A stretch of 64,000 nt of DNA from Nocardioides sp. Root682 (GTDB taxonomy: Bacteria > Actinomycetota > Actinomycetes > Propionibacteriales > Nocardioidaceae), in NCBI RefSeq assembly GCF_001427795.1, contig NZ_LMHJ01000001.1:2009664-2073663 (forward strand), written 5' to 3'. The notes under the pieces were generated by a model. That model was not told the DNA's origin. It did not search any database and saw only the letters and a list, made by a program, of their open reading frames with translations. Below, in pieces: positions 1 to 8,502 of this stretch. Position numbers and translations under genes: made by a program. Positions within the stretch are counted from its first letter, which is position 1; the number at the start of each line of letters is the position of its first letter.

Positions 1-2603
1 AGTCCAGCCTCACCGACGAGCTCGTGCGCCGGTTCCGCGTCGACCAGCAGGACAAGCTCCGCGTCGCCGTGATCGCCGTCGACCCGACCCGCCGTCGTGG
101 CGGCGGCGCGCTCCTCGGTGACCGGATCCGGATGAACTCCCTCGACGGGGACCGCGCGTTCTTCCGCAGTCTCGCGACCCGCGGCGCCCACGAGCTCCCC
201 GAGCACCTCGACGACGTGATCGACGTCGTGAAGGCCGCCGGGTTCGACCTCGTCATCGTCGAGACCCCCGGCATCGGCCAGGGCGACGCCGCGATCGTGC
301 CGTTCGTCGACGTGAGCATGTACGTCATGACGCCGGAGTTCGGCGCCGCGTCCCAGCTCGAGAAGATCGACATGCTCGACTTCGCCGACGTCGTCGCGAT
401 CAACAAGTTCGAGCGCCGCGGCGCGATGGACGCACTGCGCGACGTGGGCCGGCAGATGGTCCGCAACCGCGAGGCGTTCGGCAAGAAGCCCGAGGACATG
501 CCCGTCTTCGGCACCTCCGCTGCCCACTTCAACGACGACGGCGTGACCGCGCTCTACCAGGAGCTCAAGGCCCAGCTCACCGGCAAGGGACTCGTCTTCG
601 ACGACGGCGTGCTCCCCCACGTCGACGTCCGCCACTCGACCGAGGCCGGCCACATCGTGCCGCCGAACCGGGTCCGCTACCTCGCCGAGATCGCCGAGAC
701 CGTCCGTGGCTACCACCACGACACCGACCGCCTCGCCGACGCCGCCGTCCGCCTGCAGCGCCTGGAGTACGTCCAGGGCGAGGTCGTCTCCGACGAGCTC
801 GACGAGCTGGTCGAGAGCGCCCGCAAGACCCTGCCGCACGAGATCACCGACCAGATCGAGCGTTGGCCGGCCGTCGTTGCGTCGTACGAGGGCGACGAGC
901 AGGTCGTCAAGGTCCGTGACCGGGAGATCCACACCGCGCTCACGCGCGAGTCCCTGTCGGGCAACAAGATCCGGCGCGTCGCACTCCCTCGCACCACCGA
1001 CCACGGCGAGCTGGTGAAGTACTGGCGCCGCGAGAACCTGCCCGGCTACTTCCCCTTCACCGCAGGCGTGTTCCCGTTCAAGCGCGACGGCGAGGACCCC
1101 GCGCGGATGTTCGCGGGCGAGGGCGACCCGTTCCGCACCAACCGCAGGTTCAAGAGGCTCTCCGAGCACGCCGACGCGACCCGCCTGTCGACCGCGTTCG
1201 ACTCGGTGACGCTGTACGGCCGCGACCCCGACCCGCGCCCCGACATCTACGGCAAGGTCGGCACCTCCGGCGTCTCCGTCGCGACCCTCGACGACATGAA
1301 GGCCCTGTTCGACGGCTTCGACCTGGTCGCCCCTTCGACCTCGGTCTCGCTGACCATCAACGGCCCGGCCCCGACGGTGCTGGCGTTCTTCCTCAACACC
1401 GCCATCGACCAGCAGGTCGAGGCGTTCGTCGAGCGCGAGAAGCGCCAGCCGTCGGTCTCCGAGCTCAACGAGATCAAGGCGTTCGCCCTCGCGAACGTCC
1501 GCGGCACCGTGCAGGCCGACATCCTCAAGGAGGACCAGGGCCAGAACACCGCACTGTTCTCGACCGAGTTCTCGCTGCGGATGATGGGCGACATCCAGCA
1601 GTACTTCATCGACAACGCGGTCCAGAACTTCTACTCGGTCTCGATCTCCGGCTATCACATCGCCGAGGCCGGGGCGAACCCGATCAGCCAGCTCGCCTTC
1701 ACCCTGAGCAACGGCTTCACCTACGTCGAGTCGTACCTCGCACGCGGCATGGACATCAACGCGTTCGCGCCGAACCTGTCCTTCTTCTTCTCCAACGGCA
1801 TGGACCCGGAGTACTCCGTGCTCGGCCGCGTCGCCCGCCGCATCTGGGCCGTCGCGATGCGTGACAAGTACGGCGCCAACGAGCGCTCGCAGAAGCTGAA
1901 GTACCACGTCCAGACGTCCGGCCGGTCCCTGCACGCGCAGGAGATGGACTTCAACGACATCCGTACGACGCTGCAGGCGCTCATCGCGATCTACGACAAC
2001 GCGAACTCGCTGCACACCAACGCGTACGACGAAGCGGTCACCACCCCGACCGAGGAGTCCGTGCGCCGTGCCCTGGCGATCCAGCTGATCATCAACCGCG
2101 AGTGGGGCCTCGCGATGAACGAGAACCCGCTCCAGGGCTCGTACATCATCGACGAGCTCACCGACATGGTCGAGGCGGCCGTGCTCACCGAGTTCGACCG
2201 GATCAACGAGCGCGGCGGCGTGCTCGGCGCCATGGAGACCGGCTACCAGCGTGGCCGGATCCAGGACGAGTCGATGCTCTACGAACACCGCAAGCACGAC
2301 GGCTCGCTCCCGATCATCGGCGTCAACACGTTCCGCAAGCCGGTCGTGGAGGACGAGGAGCCGCAGACCATCGAGCTCGCGCGGGCCACCGAGGGCGAGA
2401 AGGAGTCGCAGCTCACCCGGGTCCGCGCCTACCAGGTCGACCACAAGGACGACGGCGTACGCGCACTCGAGGCCCTCAAGGCAGCGGCGATCAGCGGCGA
2501 GAACGTCTTCGCCGTGCTGATGGACGCCGCCCGGGTCTGCTCGCTCGGCCAGATCACCGACGCGTTCTTCGAGGTCGGTGGCCAGTACCGCAGGAACGTC
2601 TGA
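1..2603 (+). CDS. icmF: Fused isobutyryl-CoA mutase IcmF (5' end outside window)
   Basis: The gene enters from the left edge and reads in frame from base 3, so the start codon and the N-terminal cobalamin-binding domain are missing. The visible part opens inside the P-loop of a MeaB/ArgK-type GTPase domain (SSLTDELV, then VDPTRRRGGGALLGDRIR). It continues with the G3 element ETPGIGQGD and the G4 element NKFERRGA. From about residue 330 a methylmalonyl-CoA-mutase-type barrel follows (STSVSLTINGPA, YHIAEAGANP, VQTSGRSLHAQEMDFND, NENPLQGSYII). In this family the barrel interconverts isobutyryl-CoA and n-butyryl-CoA with adenosylcobalamin, and the G-domain acts as an internal chaperone. The GTPase fused ahead of the mutase barrel separates IcmF from ordinary methylmalonyl-CoA mutase. 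The stop is TGA at 2601-2603. The gene fits the acyl-CoA catabolism seen elsewhere in the window. Confidence 0.95.
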   Translation, partial: SSLTDELVRRFRVDQQDKLRVAVIAVDPTRRRGGGALLGDRIRMNSLDGDRAFFRSLATRGAHELPEHLDDVIDVVKAAGFDLVIVETPGIGQGDAAIVPFVDVSMYVMTPEFGAASQLEKIDMLDFADVVAINKFERRGAMDALRDVGRQMVRNREAFGKKPEDMPVFGTSAAHFNDDGVTALYQELKAQLTGKGLVFDDGVLPHVDVRHSTEAGHIVPPNRVRYLAEIAETVRGYHHDTDRLADAAVRLQRLEYVQGEVVSDELDELVESARKTLPHEITDQIERWPAVVASYEGDEQVVKVRDREIHTALTRESLSGNKIRRVALPRTTDHGELVKYWRRENLPGYFPFTAGVFPFKRDGEDPARMFAGEGDPFRTNRRFKRLSEHADATRLSTAFDSVTLYGRDPDPRPDIYGKVGTSGVSVATLDDMKALFDGFDLVAPSTSVSLTINGPAPTVLAFFLNTAIDQQVEAFVEREKRQPSVSELNEIKAFALANVRGTVQADILKEDQGQNTALFSTEFSLRMMGDIQQYFIDNAVQNFYSVSISGYHIAEAGANPISQLAFTLSNGFTYVESYLARGMDINAFAPNLSFFFSNGMDPEYSVLGRVARRIWAVAMRDKYGANERSQKLKYHVQTSGRSLHAQEMDFNDIRTTLQALIAIYDNANSLHTNAYDEAVTTPTEESVRRALAIQLIINREWGLAMNENPLQGSYIIDELTDMVEAAVLTEFDRINERGGVLGAMETGYQRGRIQDESMLYEHRKHDGSLPIIGVNTFRKPVVEDEEPQTIELARATEGEKESQLTRVRAYQVDHKDDGVRALEALKAAAISGENVFAVLMDAARVCSLGQITDAFFEVGGQYRRNV

Positions 2604-2697
2604 CAAATCTTTTCCAGGTCGCATGTCGAAGACCGGTCCCCCCGTTCGACGTAGGTTCGGAACCACTCACCTACGAGCAACAGAAGGACTGATCGAG

Positions 2698-3075
2698 ATG
2701 CCGCGTTTCATGGGATTCGTGCGGATGGAAGAGGGACAGGGCAACCCGCCGCAGGCGCTCTTCGACGCCATGGACACCTACATCGGTGAGCAGGCGCAGC
2801 AGGGCCACTTCCTCGACGGGGGCGGGCTGTTCGGCCTCGAGGACGCCGTGAACTTCGTCGTCCGCAAGGGCGAGGTCACCCGCGTCGACGGGCCCTACGC
2901 CGAGGCCCGGGAGGCCGTCGGCGGCTGGGCGCTGCTCCAGTACGACAGCCTCGAGGAGGCCATCGCAGGTCAGCAGGAGTTCGCCGACCTGCACGCGAAG
3001 CACTGGCCCGACTGCTCGATGGTCGCCACCCTGCGCCAGGTCCCCGACGAGGGTCCCACACCGGCCGACGCCTGA
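2698..3075 (+). CDS. YCII-related DGPF-domain protein (ECF42 partner)
   Basis: This 125-residue protein has the compact ferredoxin-like YCII/DGPF layout. It starts MPRFMGFVRMEE, has the VDGPYAEAREAVGGWALL block that gives the family its DGPF name (here DGPY), and ends with a C-terminal helix. The ATG at 2698 is chosen over upstream in-frame codons because homology begins there and a purine-rich AGAAGGA lies just upstream. Genes of this family are the standard neighbours of ECF42 sigma factors, and one follows 41 bases downstream. The molecular function of DGPF proteins is not established. Membership in the sigma factor's regulon is an inference from context. Confidence 0.85.
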   Translation: MPRFMGFVRMEEGQGNPPQALFDAMDTYIGEQAQQGHFLDGGGLFGLEDAVNFVVRKGEVTRVDGPYAEAREAVGGWALLQYDSLEEAIAGQQEFADLHAKHWPDCSMVATLRQVPDEGPTPADA

Positions 3076-3116
3076 CTCACCGCTCGACCGTGCGGCCGGC
3101 CTCCTAGGCTGGCCGC

Positions 3117-4424
3117 ATGGCCGATGCCACGACAGTCGACGCGATCACCGCCACCTGGCGACTCGAGTCGGCTCGCCTCGTCGGCGCCCTCGTCCGGATG
3201 ACCCGGGACGTGGAGCTCGCCGAGGACCTCGCCCAGGACGCGCTCGTCGCTGCCCTGGAGCACTGGCCGACCGGTGGCGTCCCCGCCAACCCCGCTGCCT
3301 GGCTGATGACGACCGCCAAGCGCCGCGCGGTCGACACCTTCCGGCGCGCCGACACGCTGCGTCGCAAGACCGAGGAGCTCGGCCACGCCGCGGCGGAGGA
3401 GGTGAGCGCGATGCCCGACCTGGACTCCCAGGTCGACCACATCGAGGACGACGTCCTGCGACTGGTCTTCCTCTGCTGCCATCCCGCGCTGACGCCCGAG
3501 TCGCGCGCTGCCCTGACCCTGCGCCTGGTCGGGGGCCTCACCACGTCCGAGATCGCGCGCGGCTTCCTCGTCCCCGATGCCACGATGGGCCAGCGGATCT
3601 CGCGTGCCAAGCGCACTCTCGCCGAGGCAGGCGCCCAGCTGGAGCTGCCGACCGGCACCGAGCGCACCCAACGCCTCGACGACGTGATGGCCGTCGTCTA
3701 CCTCGTCTTCACGGAGGGGTACGTCGCCACGGCGGGTGACGACTGGACCCGACCGGACCTCGCGATGGAGGGCATCCGTCTCGCCCGCCTGCTGGCCGAC
3801 GTCGCGCCGGACGAGCTCGAGGTGCACGGACTGCAGGCGCTCCTGGAGCTCCAGGGGTCGCGGCTCCATGCCCGGACCGACGCCGCCGGGAATCCACTGC
3901 TCCTCGACGACCAGGACCGCAGTCGGTGGGACCACCTGCTGATCCGGCGCGGCGTCACCGCCCTGCGAACGGCGGAGGACATGGCCGCCCGCGGGGTACC
4001 GGTGGGCCGGTACTTCCTGCAGGCCCAGATCGCCCACGAGCACGCCCGTACGGCGACGCCCGAGGAGACGAACTGGCCGCGCATCGCAGCTCTCTACGAC
4101 CTCCTCCGCGAAGCCGCGCCCGGGCCGGTCGTGGAGGTCAACCGGGCCGTGGCCCACGGTCGGGCCTTCGGTCCCGCGGCGGGCATGAAGGTGCTCGACG
4201 AGGTTCCCGCCGGTGCCGTCGGGGTCTCGCCGTTGATCCCGAGCGTGCGCGGGGACCTGCTCAGCCGGGCGGGCGAGCACGACGCCGCGGCCGCATCGTT
4301 CGACGAGGCGGCACGCGTCACGAGGAACGCGGCGGAGCGACTCCTCCTGGAAGGCCGGGCAACAGCCAGCCGGTCCGCGGCTCACCGTCGGACCGGGGCC
4401 ACCGGGCCGTCCGGTCTTCAGTAG
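3117..4424 (+). CDS. ECF sigma factor, ECF42-type with C-terminal TPR-like extension
   Basis: The 435-residue protein is much longer than a minimal ECF sigma factor. Region 2 lies at about residues 20-85 (LVRMTRDVELAEDLAQDAL, then AAWLMTTAKRRAVD) and would bind the -10 element and core polymerase. Region 4 lies at about 120-170 (GGLTTSEIARGFLVPDATM, then QRISRAKRTL). The remaining 260 residues match the DUF6596/TPR-like extension of the ECF42 group (VYLVFTEGY near residue 200, and HEHARTATPEETNWPRIAAL near 305). ECF42 proteins lack a membrane anti-sigma factor and are thought to be controlled by this C-terminal extension. The DGPF gene just upstream is the typical partner. The signal sensed is unknown. 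The start is ATG at 3117. Confidence 0.93.
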   Translation: MADATTVDAITATWRLESARLVGALVRMTRDVELAEDLAQDALVAALEHWPTGGVPANPAAWLMTTAKRRAVDTFRRADTLRRKTEELGHAAAEEVSAMPDLDSQVDHIEDDVLRLVFLCCHPALTPESRAALTLRLVGGLTTSEIARGFLVPDATMGQRISRAKRTLAEAGAQLELPTGTERTQRLDDVMAVVYLVFTEGYVATAGDDWTRPDLAMEGIRLARLLADVAPDELEVHGLQALLELQGSRLHARTDAAGNPLLLDDQDRSRWDHLLIRRGVTALRTAEDMAARGVPVGRYFLQAQIAHEHARTATPEETNWPRIAALYDLLREAAPGPVVEVNRAVAHGRAFGPAAGMKVLDEVPAGAVGVSPLIPSVRGDLLSRAGEHDAAAASFDEAARVTRNAAERLLLEGRATASRSAAHRRTGATGPSGLQ

Positions 4425-4434
4425 TGTCGCGCTC

Positions 4435-4932
4435 ATGAGCAACCAGCCGACCTTCGAACAACTCGTCACCCTCCCTGCCTACGCCGAGCAGCCGGTGCCG
4501 ATGGCGTTCGAGGACAGCAACGGGCACCTCAACGTGCGCCACTACCTCGGCATCGGCAGCGAGGGACTCGACGAGTCGTTGCTCGAGGTCGGCATCCCGT
4601 TCAACTGGCCGCTCACGACCGGCCTCGCGGTGCTCTCGGCCGAGCACCACCTCACCTACCTGCACGAGCTGCGCACCGGCGACCTGATGTCGGTCCGGGT
4701 GCGCCTGCTCGGCCGCTCGGACCGCGCCGCCCACGCGCTGGTCTACATCCTCGACGACGTGAACAAGCGCGTCGCCTGCGTGTTCGAGGAGATCCTGCTG
4801 TGCGTGAAGCTCGACCCGCGCGGAGCAGCCTCATGGCCCGAGGACGTCGCAGCACGGCTGGACGCACGCGTGGCCGAGCACGCCGCCCTGCCCTGGGAGC
4901 CCGCGACGTCCGGCTGCCTGGGCCTGCGCTGA
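4435..4932 (+). CDS. Hotdog-fold acyl-CoA thioesterase family protein
   Basis: This 165-residue protein has the 4-hydroxybenzoyl-CoA-thioesterase-like hotdog pattern. A conserved acidic/Asn turn (FEDSNGHLNVRHYLGIGSE) sits near residues 25-43, where the family places its catalytic carboxylate. Later strands carry LHELRTGDLMSVRVRLLG and CVFEEILLCVKLD. It probably hydrolyses an acyl-CoA in the cytoplasm, but the substrate cannot be read from sequence. It starts 10 bases after the sigma factor stop, so it may be cotranscribed with it. It converges on the YrdB gene. Confidence 0.8.
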   Translation: MSNQPTFEQLVTLPAYAEQPVPMAFEDSNGHLNVRHYLGIGSEGLDESLLEVGIPFNWPLTTGLAVLSAEHHLTYLHELRTGDLMSVRVRLLGRSDRAAHALVYILDDVNKRVACVFEEILLCVKLDPRGAASWPEDVAARLDARVAEHAALPWEPATSGCLGLR

Positions 4933-4959
4933 CCCGGGGGCTGTTCCCCGGCCCCCGGC

Positions 4960-5307
4960 CTACTCGTTCTCGACGAGCACCCGGATGCTCGGCAGCAGCG
5001 CCAGCGCGTTGATCACGACCGAGAAGGCCAGCAGGGCGATCGCCCAGTCCTCGTGACCGGCGTCCCACAGCGCCAGCGACGCCAACCCGAACACGACGAC
5101 CTTGGCGACCGGGCGCACCCACGTGCCGCCGTACGGCGCCCGGGGCGACGCGAACGCGTACCAGACGGTCATCGCCAACCCGGGCAGCAGCCACACGAGC
5201 AGCGCCCGCGGATCGTGCTGCCAACCCCACACGCCGAAGGCCGCCATGGCCAACAGCTCGTCGAGGAAGACCAGCGCCAGCACCGACCACCCGAAAATCG
5301 CGTTCAC
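4960..5307 (-). CDS. YrdB-family (DUF2568) small membrane protein
   Basis: The 115-residue protein has four hydrophobic helices and the YrdB/DUF2568 signature WYAFASPRAPYGG between helices 2 and 3. Its function is unknown. The longest start, GTG at 5307, falls inside a strong hairpin (5298-5337) that looks like a terminator for the upstream GH16 gene. An alternative GTG at 5283, eight codons later, keeps the conserved LALVFLDEL helix and would avoid the hairpin. The start is therefore uncertain. Confidence 0.85.
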   Translation of the reverse strand: MNAIFGWSVLALVFLDELLAMAAFGVWGWQHDPRALLVWLLPGLAMTVWYAFASPRAPYGGTWVRPVAKVVVFGLASLALWDAGHEDWAIALLAFSVVINALALLPSIRVLVENE

Positions 5308-5337
5308 CCCTCGATCATGCCCGAGGGGTGAACGCGA
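5298..5337 (-). terminator. Intrinsic terminator overlapping the yrdB start
   Basis: A 16-base perfect inverted repeat (5298-5313 pairing with 5322-5337, 8-base loop) is followed on the minus strand by ATTTTC. It lies 22 bases downstream of the GH16 stop codon. It also covers the GTG start and the GAGGG that could serve as ribosome site of the next gene. Confidence 0.7.
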
Positions 5338-5359
5338 CAGTCAGTGCCACACGCGGCGA

Positions 5360-6250
5360 TCAGCGCCAGACGCGGACCCAGTCGACCTTGAGGGTTGCGG
5401 CGTTGGGTACGCCGGTCGCGACGGCGTCCCAAGCGCCGTAGAGCAGCTGGGTCAGGACGAGGTAGAACGGCTTGTCGAACGGCTGGGACCCGCTCAACGG
5501 AGAGCTGGGCGTCCACGCGTGCTCGAAGCAGAGCTGGCCGTCGTAGTAGAACCGCATCCTGGTCGCCGACCAGTCGACGGCGTACCGGTGGTAGGACGTG
5601 CTGGCCGAGGCGACCGGACAGTTGGGGCCGGTGCTCAGCGCGGTGTTCTCGCCGGCGTAGTGAACTGACGGGTAGACCTTGTCGGGGTACTCCCCCCACC
5701 ACTCCGCCACGTCGATCTCCCCGGAGTTCGGCCAGCCACCGTAGGTGTTGTCCTGCGGGTAGAGCCACAGCGCGGAGTGGACACCTGCGCGCTGGACCGA
5801 GGGCATCTGGGCACGGAACTCGAAGCGCCCGTAGGTCTGCCCGAACTTGCCCCGGGACGCCACCGTCGCGGCCTTGTACTGTGCCTGGAAGTCGCCGTAC
5901 GGGCTCTCGCACGTGAAGGGCTCCGCAGTGCGGTAGGCCGTCAGGTTCGCGGTGCCGTTGGCCACCGCGATCGTGCTGGCGTCGTCGACGTAACAGCCGT
6001 AGTTGCCAGCCGGGAACCCGCTGAGCGAGGTGTCCTGGACCAACCACTTGGTCGTGTCGAGCCTCGAGCCGTCGAAGTTGTCCTCGAACGAGCAGGTGTA
6101 GCGGCCACCACCCGGCTTGGCCGGCCGCTCGCCGCCGCACGACGGCCTCGCCGTCCCGCCGGCCGAGGTCGGCTCGACGCCGACGACGGCCGTGGTGACG
6201 AGGACGGCGCTGGCCGCGGCCAGGACGCTCAGCAAGCGCGCGCGAAACAT
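5360..6250 (-). CDS. Secreted glycoside hydrolase family 16 (copy 1)
   Basis: The 296-residue protein starts with a signal peptide (MFRARLLSVLAAASAVLVTT, cleavage probably near residue 30). A single GH16 beta-jelly-roll follows. The catalytic signature EIDVAE is at residues 178-183, with E178 as likely nucleophile and E183 as acid/base. GRFEFRA, HSALWLYP and the C-terminal VDWVRVWR are also typical. GH16 enzymes cut beta-1,3 or beta-1,4 linkages in glucans or galactans, and the exact substrate cannot be fixed here. The ATG at 6250 is preferred because a GAGGG lies 4 bases upstream and the signal peptide begins there. A second GH16 gene lies 147 bases upstream on the same strand. Confidence 0.93.
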   Translation of the reverse strand: MFRARLLSVLAAASAVLVTTAVVGVEPTSAGGTARPSCGGERPAKPGGGRYTCSFEDNFDGSRLDTTKWLVQDTSLSGFPAGNYGCYVDDASTIAVANGTANLTAYRTAEPFTCESPYGDFQAQYKAATVASRGKFGQTYGRFEFRAQMPSVQRAGVHSALWLYPQDNTYGGWPNSGEIDVAEWWGEYPDKVYPSVHYAGENTALSTGPNCPVASASTSYHRYAVDWSATRMRFYYDGQLCFEHAWTPSSPLSGSQPFDKPFYLVLTQLLYGAWDAVATGVPNAATLKVDWVRVWR

Positions 6251-6397
6251 GTGTCCCTCTATCCCCCCAGGAGCGCCGACCGTGCGTCGCCGCTCGACTC
6301 CGAGATTCATCCTGCAGCGTCGGTGGGCCAAACGTCAGGGACCGCGCGCCCGGCATCGTATGGTCAGTTCGGACTACCGGGCAAGGGCGAACGCCCC

Positions 6398-7318
6398 TCA
6401 GCGCCAGACGCGGACCCAGTCGACCTGCAGGACCGACACGGCCGGCGTCTTCGCGGTCTTCGCGTTCCAGCCCTGTCCGATCACCTGTGTCATGACCAGG
6501 TAGAAGGGCCTGTCGAACGGCCGTGACCCGACCATCGGGGACGCAGCGACCCACGAGTGGATGTGGCAGACCTGGCCGTCGTACAGGAAGCGCATCGTCG
6601 TCGGCGTCCACTCGACGGCATAGCGGTGATACGCCGTGCTGGCGGTGGGCATCGTGCAGTTGTAGCCCGAGCTGAGCTTGCGGTTCTCCCCGGCGTAGTG
6701 CACCGACGGGTAGACCTTGCTGGCAGCCGCACTGAACCACTCGGCGACGTCGATCTCACCGGAGTAGGGCCACCTGCCATAGGTGTGGTCCTGGGGATAG
6801 AGCCACAGGGCCGAGTGCGATCCGGCGACCTTCGTCCAGGGGAGCCTCGCCCGGAATTCGAATCGGCCGTAGGTCTGGGTGAACCGCGTCGAACTGGTCA
6901 CGGTGCCAGCCGTCGACGTCGCGTAGAACCTGCCGAACGGCATCTTGCAGAGCACGGGCCTCGCTTCCACCCGGGAGGCCAGCAGGAGATTCCCGTTCGC
7001 CACCAGCACGTTGGCGGGCCTGTTCAGGTAGCACCCGGCACGACCCGCACGGATGCCACTCAGGGCCGTGTCCTGGACGAGCCACTTCCGCTGGTCGAGC
7101 GTCGTGCCGTTGAAGTCGTCCTCGAACGAGCAGGCGTACGTCCCACCGCCGGGCCTGACCGGCCGCTCACCACCGCAGGTGGGGACCACGGCCGCAGCGA
7201 GCCTGTCCCCCGGGACACCCGCCTGCGAGGCGGACGACGGCACCGTGCCCACCGAGGCCAGCACCATGACCGACCCGGTTGCGACCGCACCGACGAACCA
7301 CACGCCAAACCGGGTCAT
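6398..7318 (-). CDS. Secreted glycoside hydrolase family 16 (copy 2)
   Basis: The 306-residue paralogue of the downstream gene has a hydrophobic signal segment (residues 5-30) and a GH16 domain. The catalytic motif EIDVAE is at residues 188-193. Long blocks are shared with copy 1 (CGGERP, CSFED, KWLVQDT, QTYGRFEFRA, HSALWLYPQD, YPSVHYAGEN, VDWVRVWR), so the pair arose by tandem duplication. The copies differ most between residues 90 and 140, on the side of the domain that lines the substrate cleft in this family. The start is the ATG at 7318, with a GGGGGGAG ribosome site 5 bases upstream. The extended minus-strand reading frame beyond 7318 is not coding. Confidence 0.93.
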   Translation of the reverse strand: MTRFGVWFVGAVATGSVMVLASVGTVPSSASQAGVPGDRLAAAVVPTCGGERPVRPGGGTYACSFEDDFNGTTLDQRKWLVQDTALSGIRAGRAGCYLNRPANVLVANGNLLLASRVEARPVLCKMPFGRFYATSTAGTVTSSTRFTQTYGRFEFRARLPWTKVAGSHSALWLYPQDHTYGRWPYSGEIDVAEWFSAAASKVYPSVHYAGENRKLSSGYNCTMPTASTAYHRYAVEWTPTTMRFLYDGQVCHIHSWVAASPMVGSRPFDRPFYLVMTQVIGQGWNAKTAKTPAVSVLQVDWVRVWR

Positions 7319-7421
7319 GCCTGCTCCCCCCCATGAACACACGGTCCGCCCGCGCCAAGAGCGCATTCTCCTCCATCCGGGCCGATCCGACCAGTGGCAG
7401 TTGCCCGGATACGGTGACCGG

Positions 7422-8192
7422 GTGACCAGGGACGACCGTGCGGCGACCACGCGATCCGACGATCTCGGGGACCCGGTACCACTTCCCGGAGAGCCCCGGC
7501 GGATCGTGTCGCTGGTGCCGTCGATCACCGAGGCCCTGGCCACCGACGTGCCCGAGCGCCTGGTCGGCGCCACCGACTGGTGCACCCACCCGGCCGACCT
7601 CGACGTCACGCGGGTGCGCGGCACCAAGAACCCCGACCTTCGGGCGATCCGCAGCCTGGAGCCCGACCTCGTCGTGGCCAACAAGGAGGAGAACCGCGCG
7701 CTCGACGTACGCCGACTCCGCGACGCCGGCGTGCCGGTGTGGGTCACCGACATCGAGACCGTGCCGCAGGCGCTCGACTCGCTCGACCGCCTCTACGAGG
7801 TCGCGCTTCAGGCAACGCGACCGGATTGGCTGGCCACGGCACGGGCGCGCTGGGACGTCCCGCCACCGCCCGCACGGGGGCGGGTCGTCGTACCCATCTG
7901 GCGGGATCCGTGGATGGTCGTCGGACCGCGCACCTACACCGGTGACCTGTTGCGGCGCCTCGGCTGGACCCATGTGTACGACGCCGGGGAGGACCGGTAT
8001 CCCGCCGTGGACCTGGCCGCGATCGACCGCCCTGACGTCGACCTGGTCCTGCTGCCCGACGAGCCCTACGTCTTCACCGAGGACGACGGACCGGAGGCCT
8101 TCACGCAGGTGCCGACGCGACTCGTGTCCGGACGCCTGCTGACCTGGTACGGCCCGGCCATGGTCGAGGCGTACGACGTGCTGTCATCCTGA
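7422..8192 (+). CDS. BtuF-like helical-backbone metal receptor protein
   Basis: The 256-residue protein matches the periplasmic-binding-like BtuF/TroA fold. It has RRIVSLVPSITEALATD near residue 25, LVGATDWCTHP near 50, RGTKNPD near 67 and LEPDLVVANKEENR near 78, then a C-terminal lobe (VVVPIWRDPWMVVG, TYTGDLLRRLGW). It has no signal peptide or lipobox, so it is probably cytoplasmic, like many actinobacterial members annotated as cobalamin-binding. No transporter genes adjoin it. The start is GTG at 7422, where homology begins. Ligand identity (corrinoid or ferric chelate) is not determined. Confidence 0.82.
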   Translation: MTRDDRAATTRSDDLGDPVPLPGEPRRIVSLVPSITEALATDVPERLVGATDWCTHPADLDVTRVRGTKNPDLRAIRSLEPDLVVANKEENRALDVRRLRDAGVPVWVTDIETVPQALDSLDRLYEVALQATRPDWLATARARWDVPPPPARGRVVVPIWRDPWMVVGPRTYTGDLLRRLGWTHVYDAGEDRYPAVDLAAIDRPDVDLVLLPDEPYVFTEDDGPEAFTQVPTRLVSGRLLTWYGPAMVEAYDVLSS

Positions 8193-8197
8193 GCGAC

Positions 8198-8479
8198 GTG
8201 CGCTTCCTCCTGCTCGGCATCGCCCTCGTCGTCGTCGGCTGCATCGCGCTTCCGGTCTCGGCCTACTTCCTCGACACGACCGAGATCGGCGAGAACCTGA
8301 TCCTGCCCGTGGATGCGGCGTTCACCGCACTGGCCGGGGCCGTCCTCGGCGCGGCCGTGCTCCCCCGGGAGCACTCGCCGCGGCGGCGGGCGCTCGTCGG
8401 AGCCGGCCTCGGCCTCCTCGGTGCCGTGGTCGGTCTGGTCGCGTTCTTCCTGCTGCTGAACGGGTTCGACGGCGCCTGA
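8198..8479 (+). CDS. Small three-helix membrane protein, unknown function
   Basis: The 93-residue product has three hydrophobic stretches (about residues 3-24, 38-55 and 66-88) separated by an acidic loop (LDTTEIGENL) and a basic loop (REHSPRRR). The GTG start at 8198 follows the metal-receptor stop by 5 bases, which suggests cotranscription. No family was recognised. Confidence 0.65.
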   Translation: MRFLLLGIALVVVGCIALPVSAYFLDTTEIGENLILPVDAAFTALAGAVLGAAVLPREHSPRRRALVGAGLGLLGAVVGLVAFFLLLNGFDGA

Positions 8480-8502
8480 TCGGTCAGCAGCACCCGCGCG
8501 GG

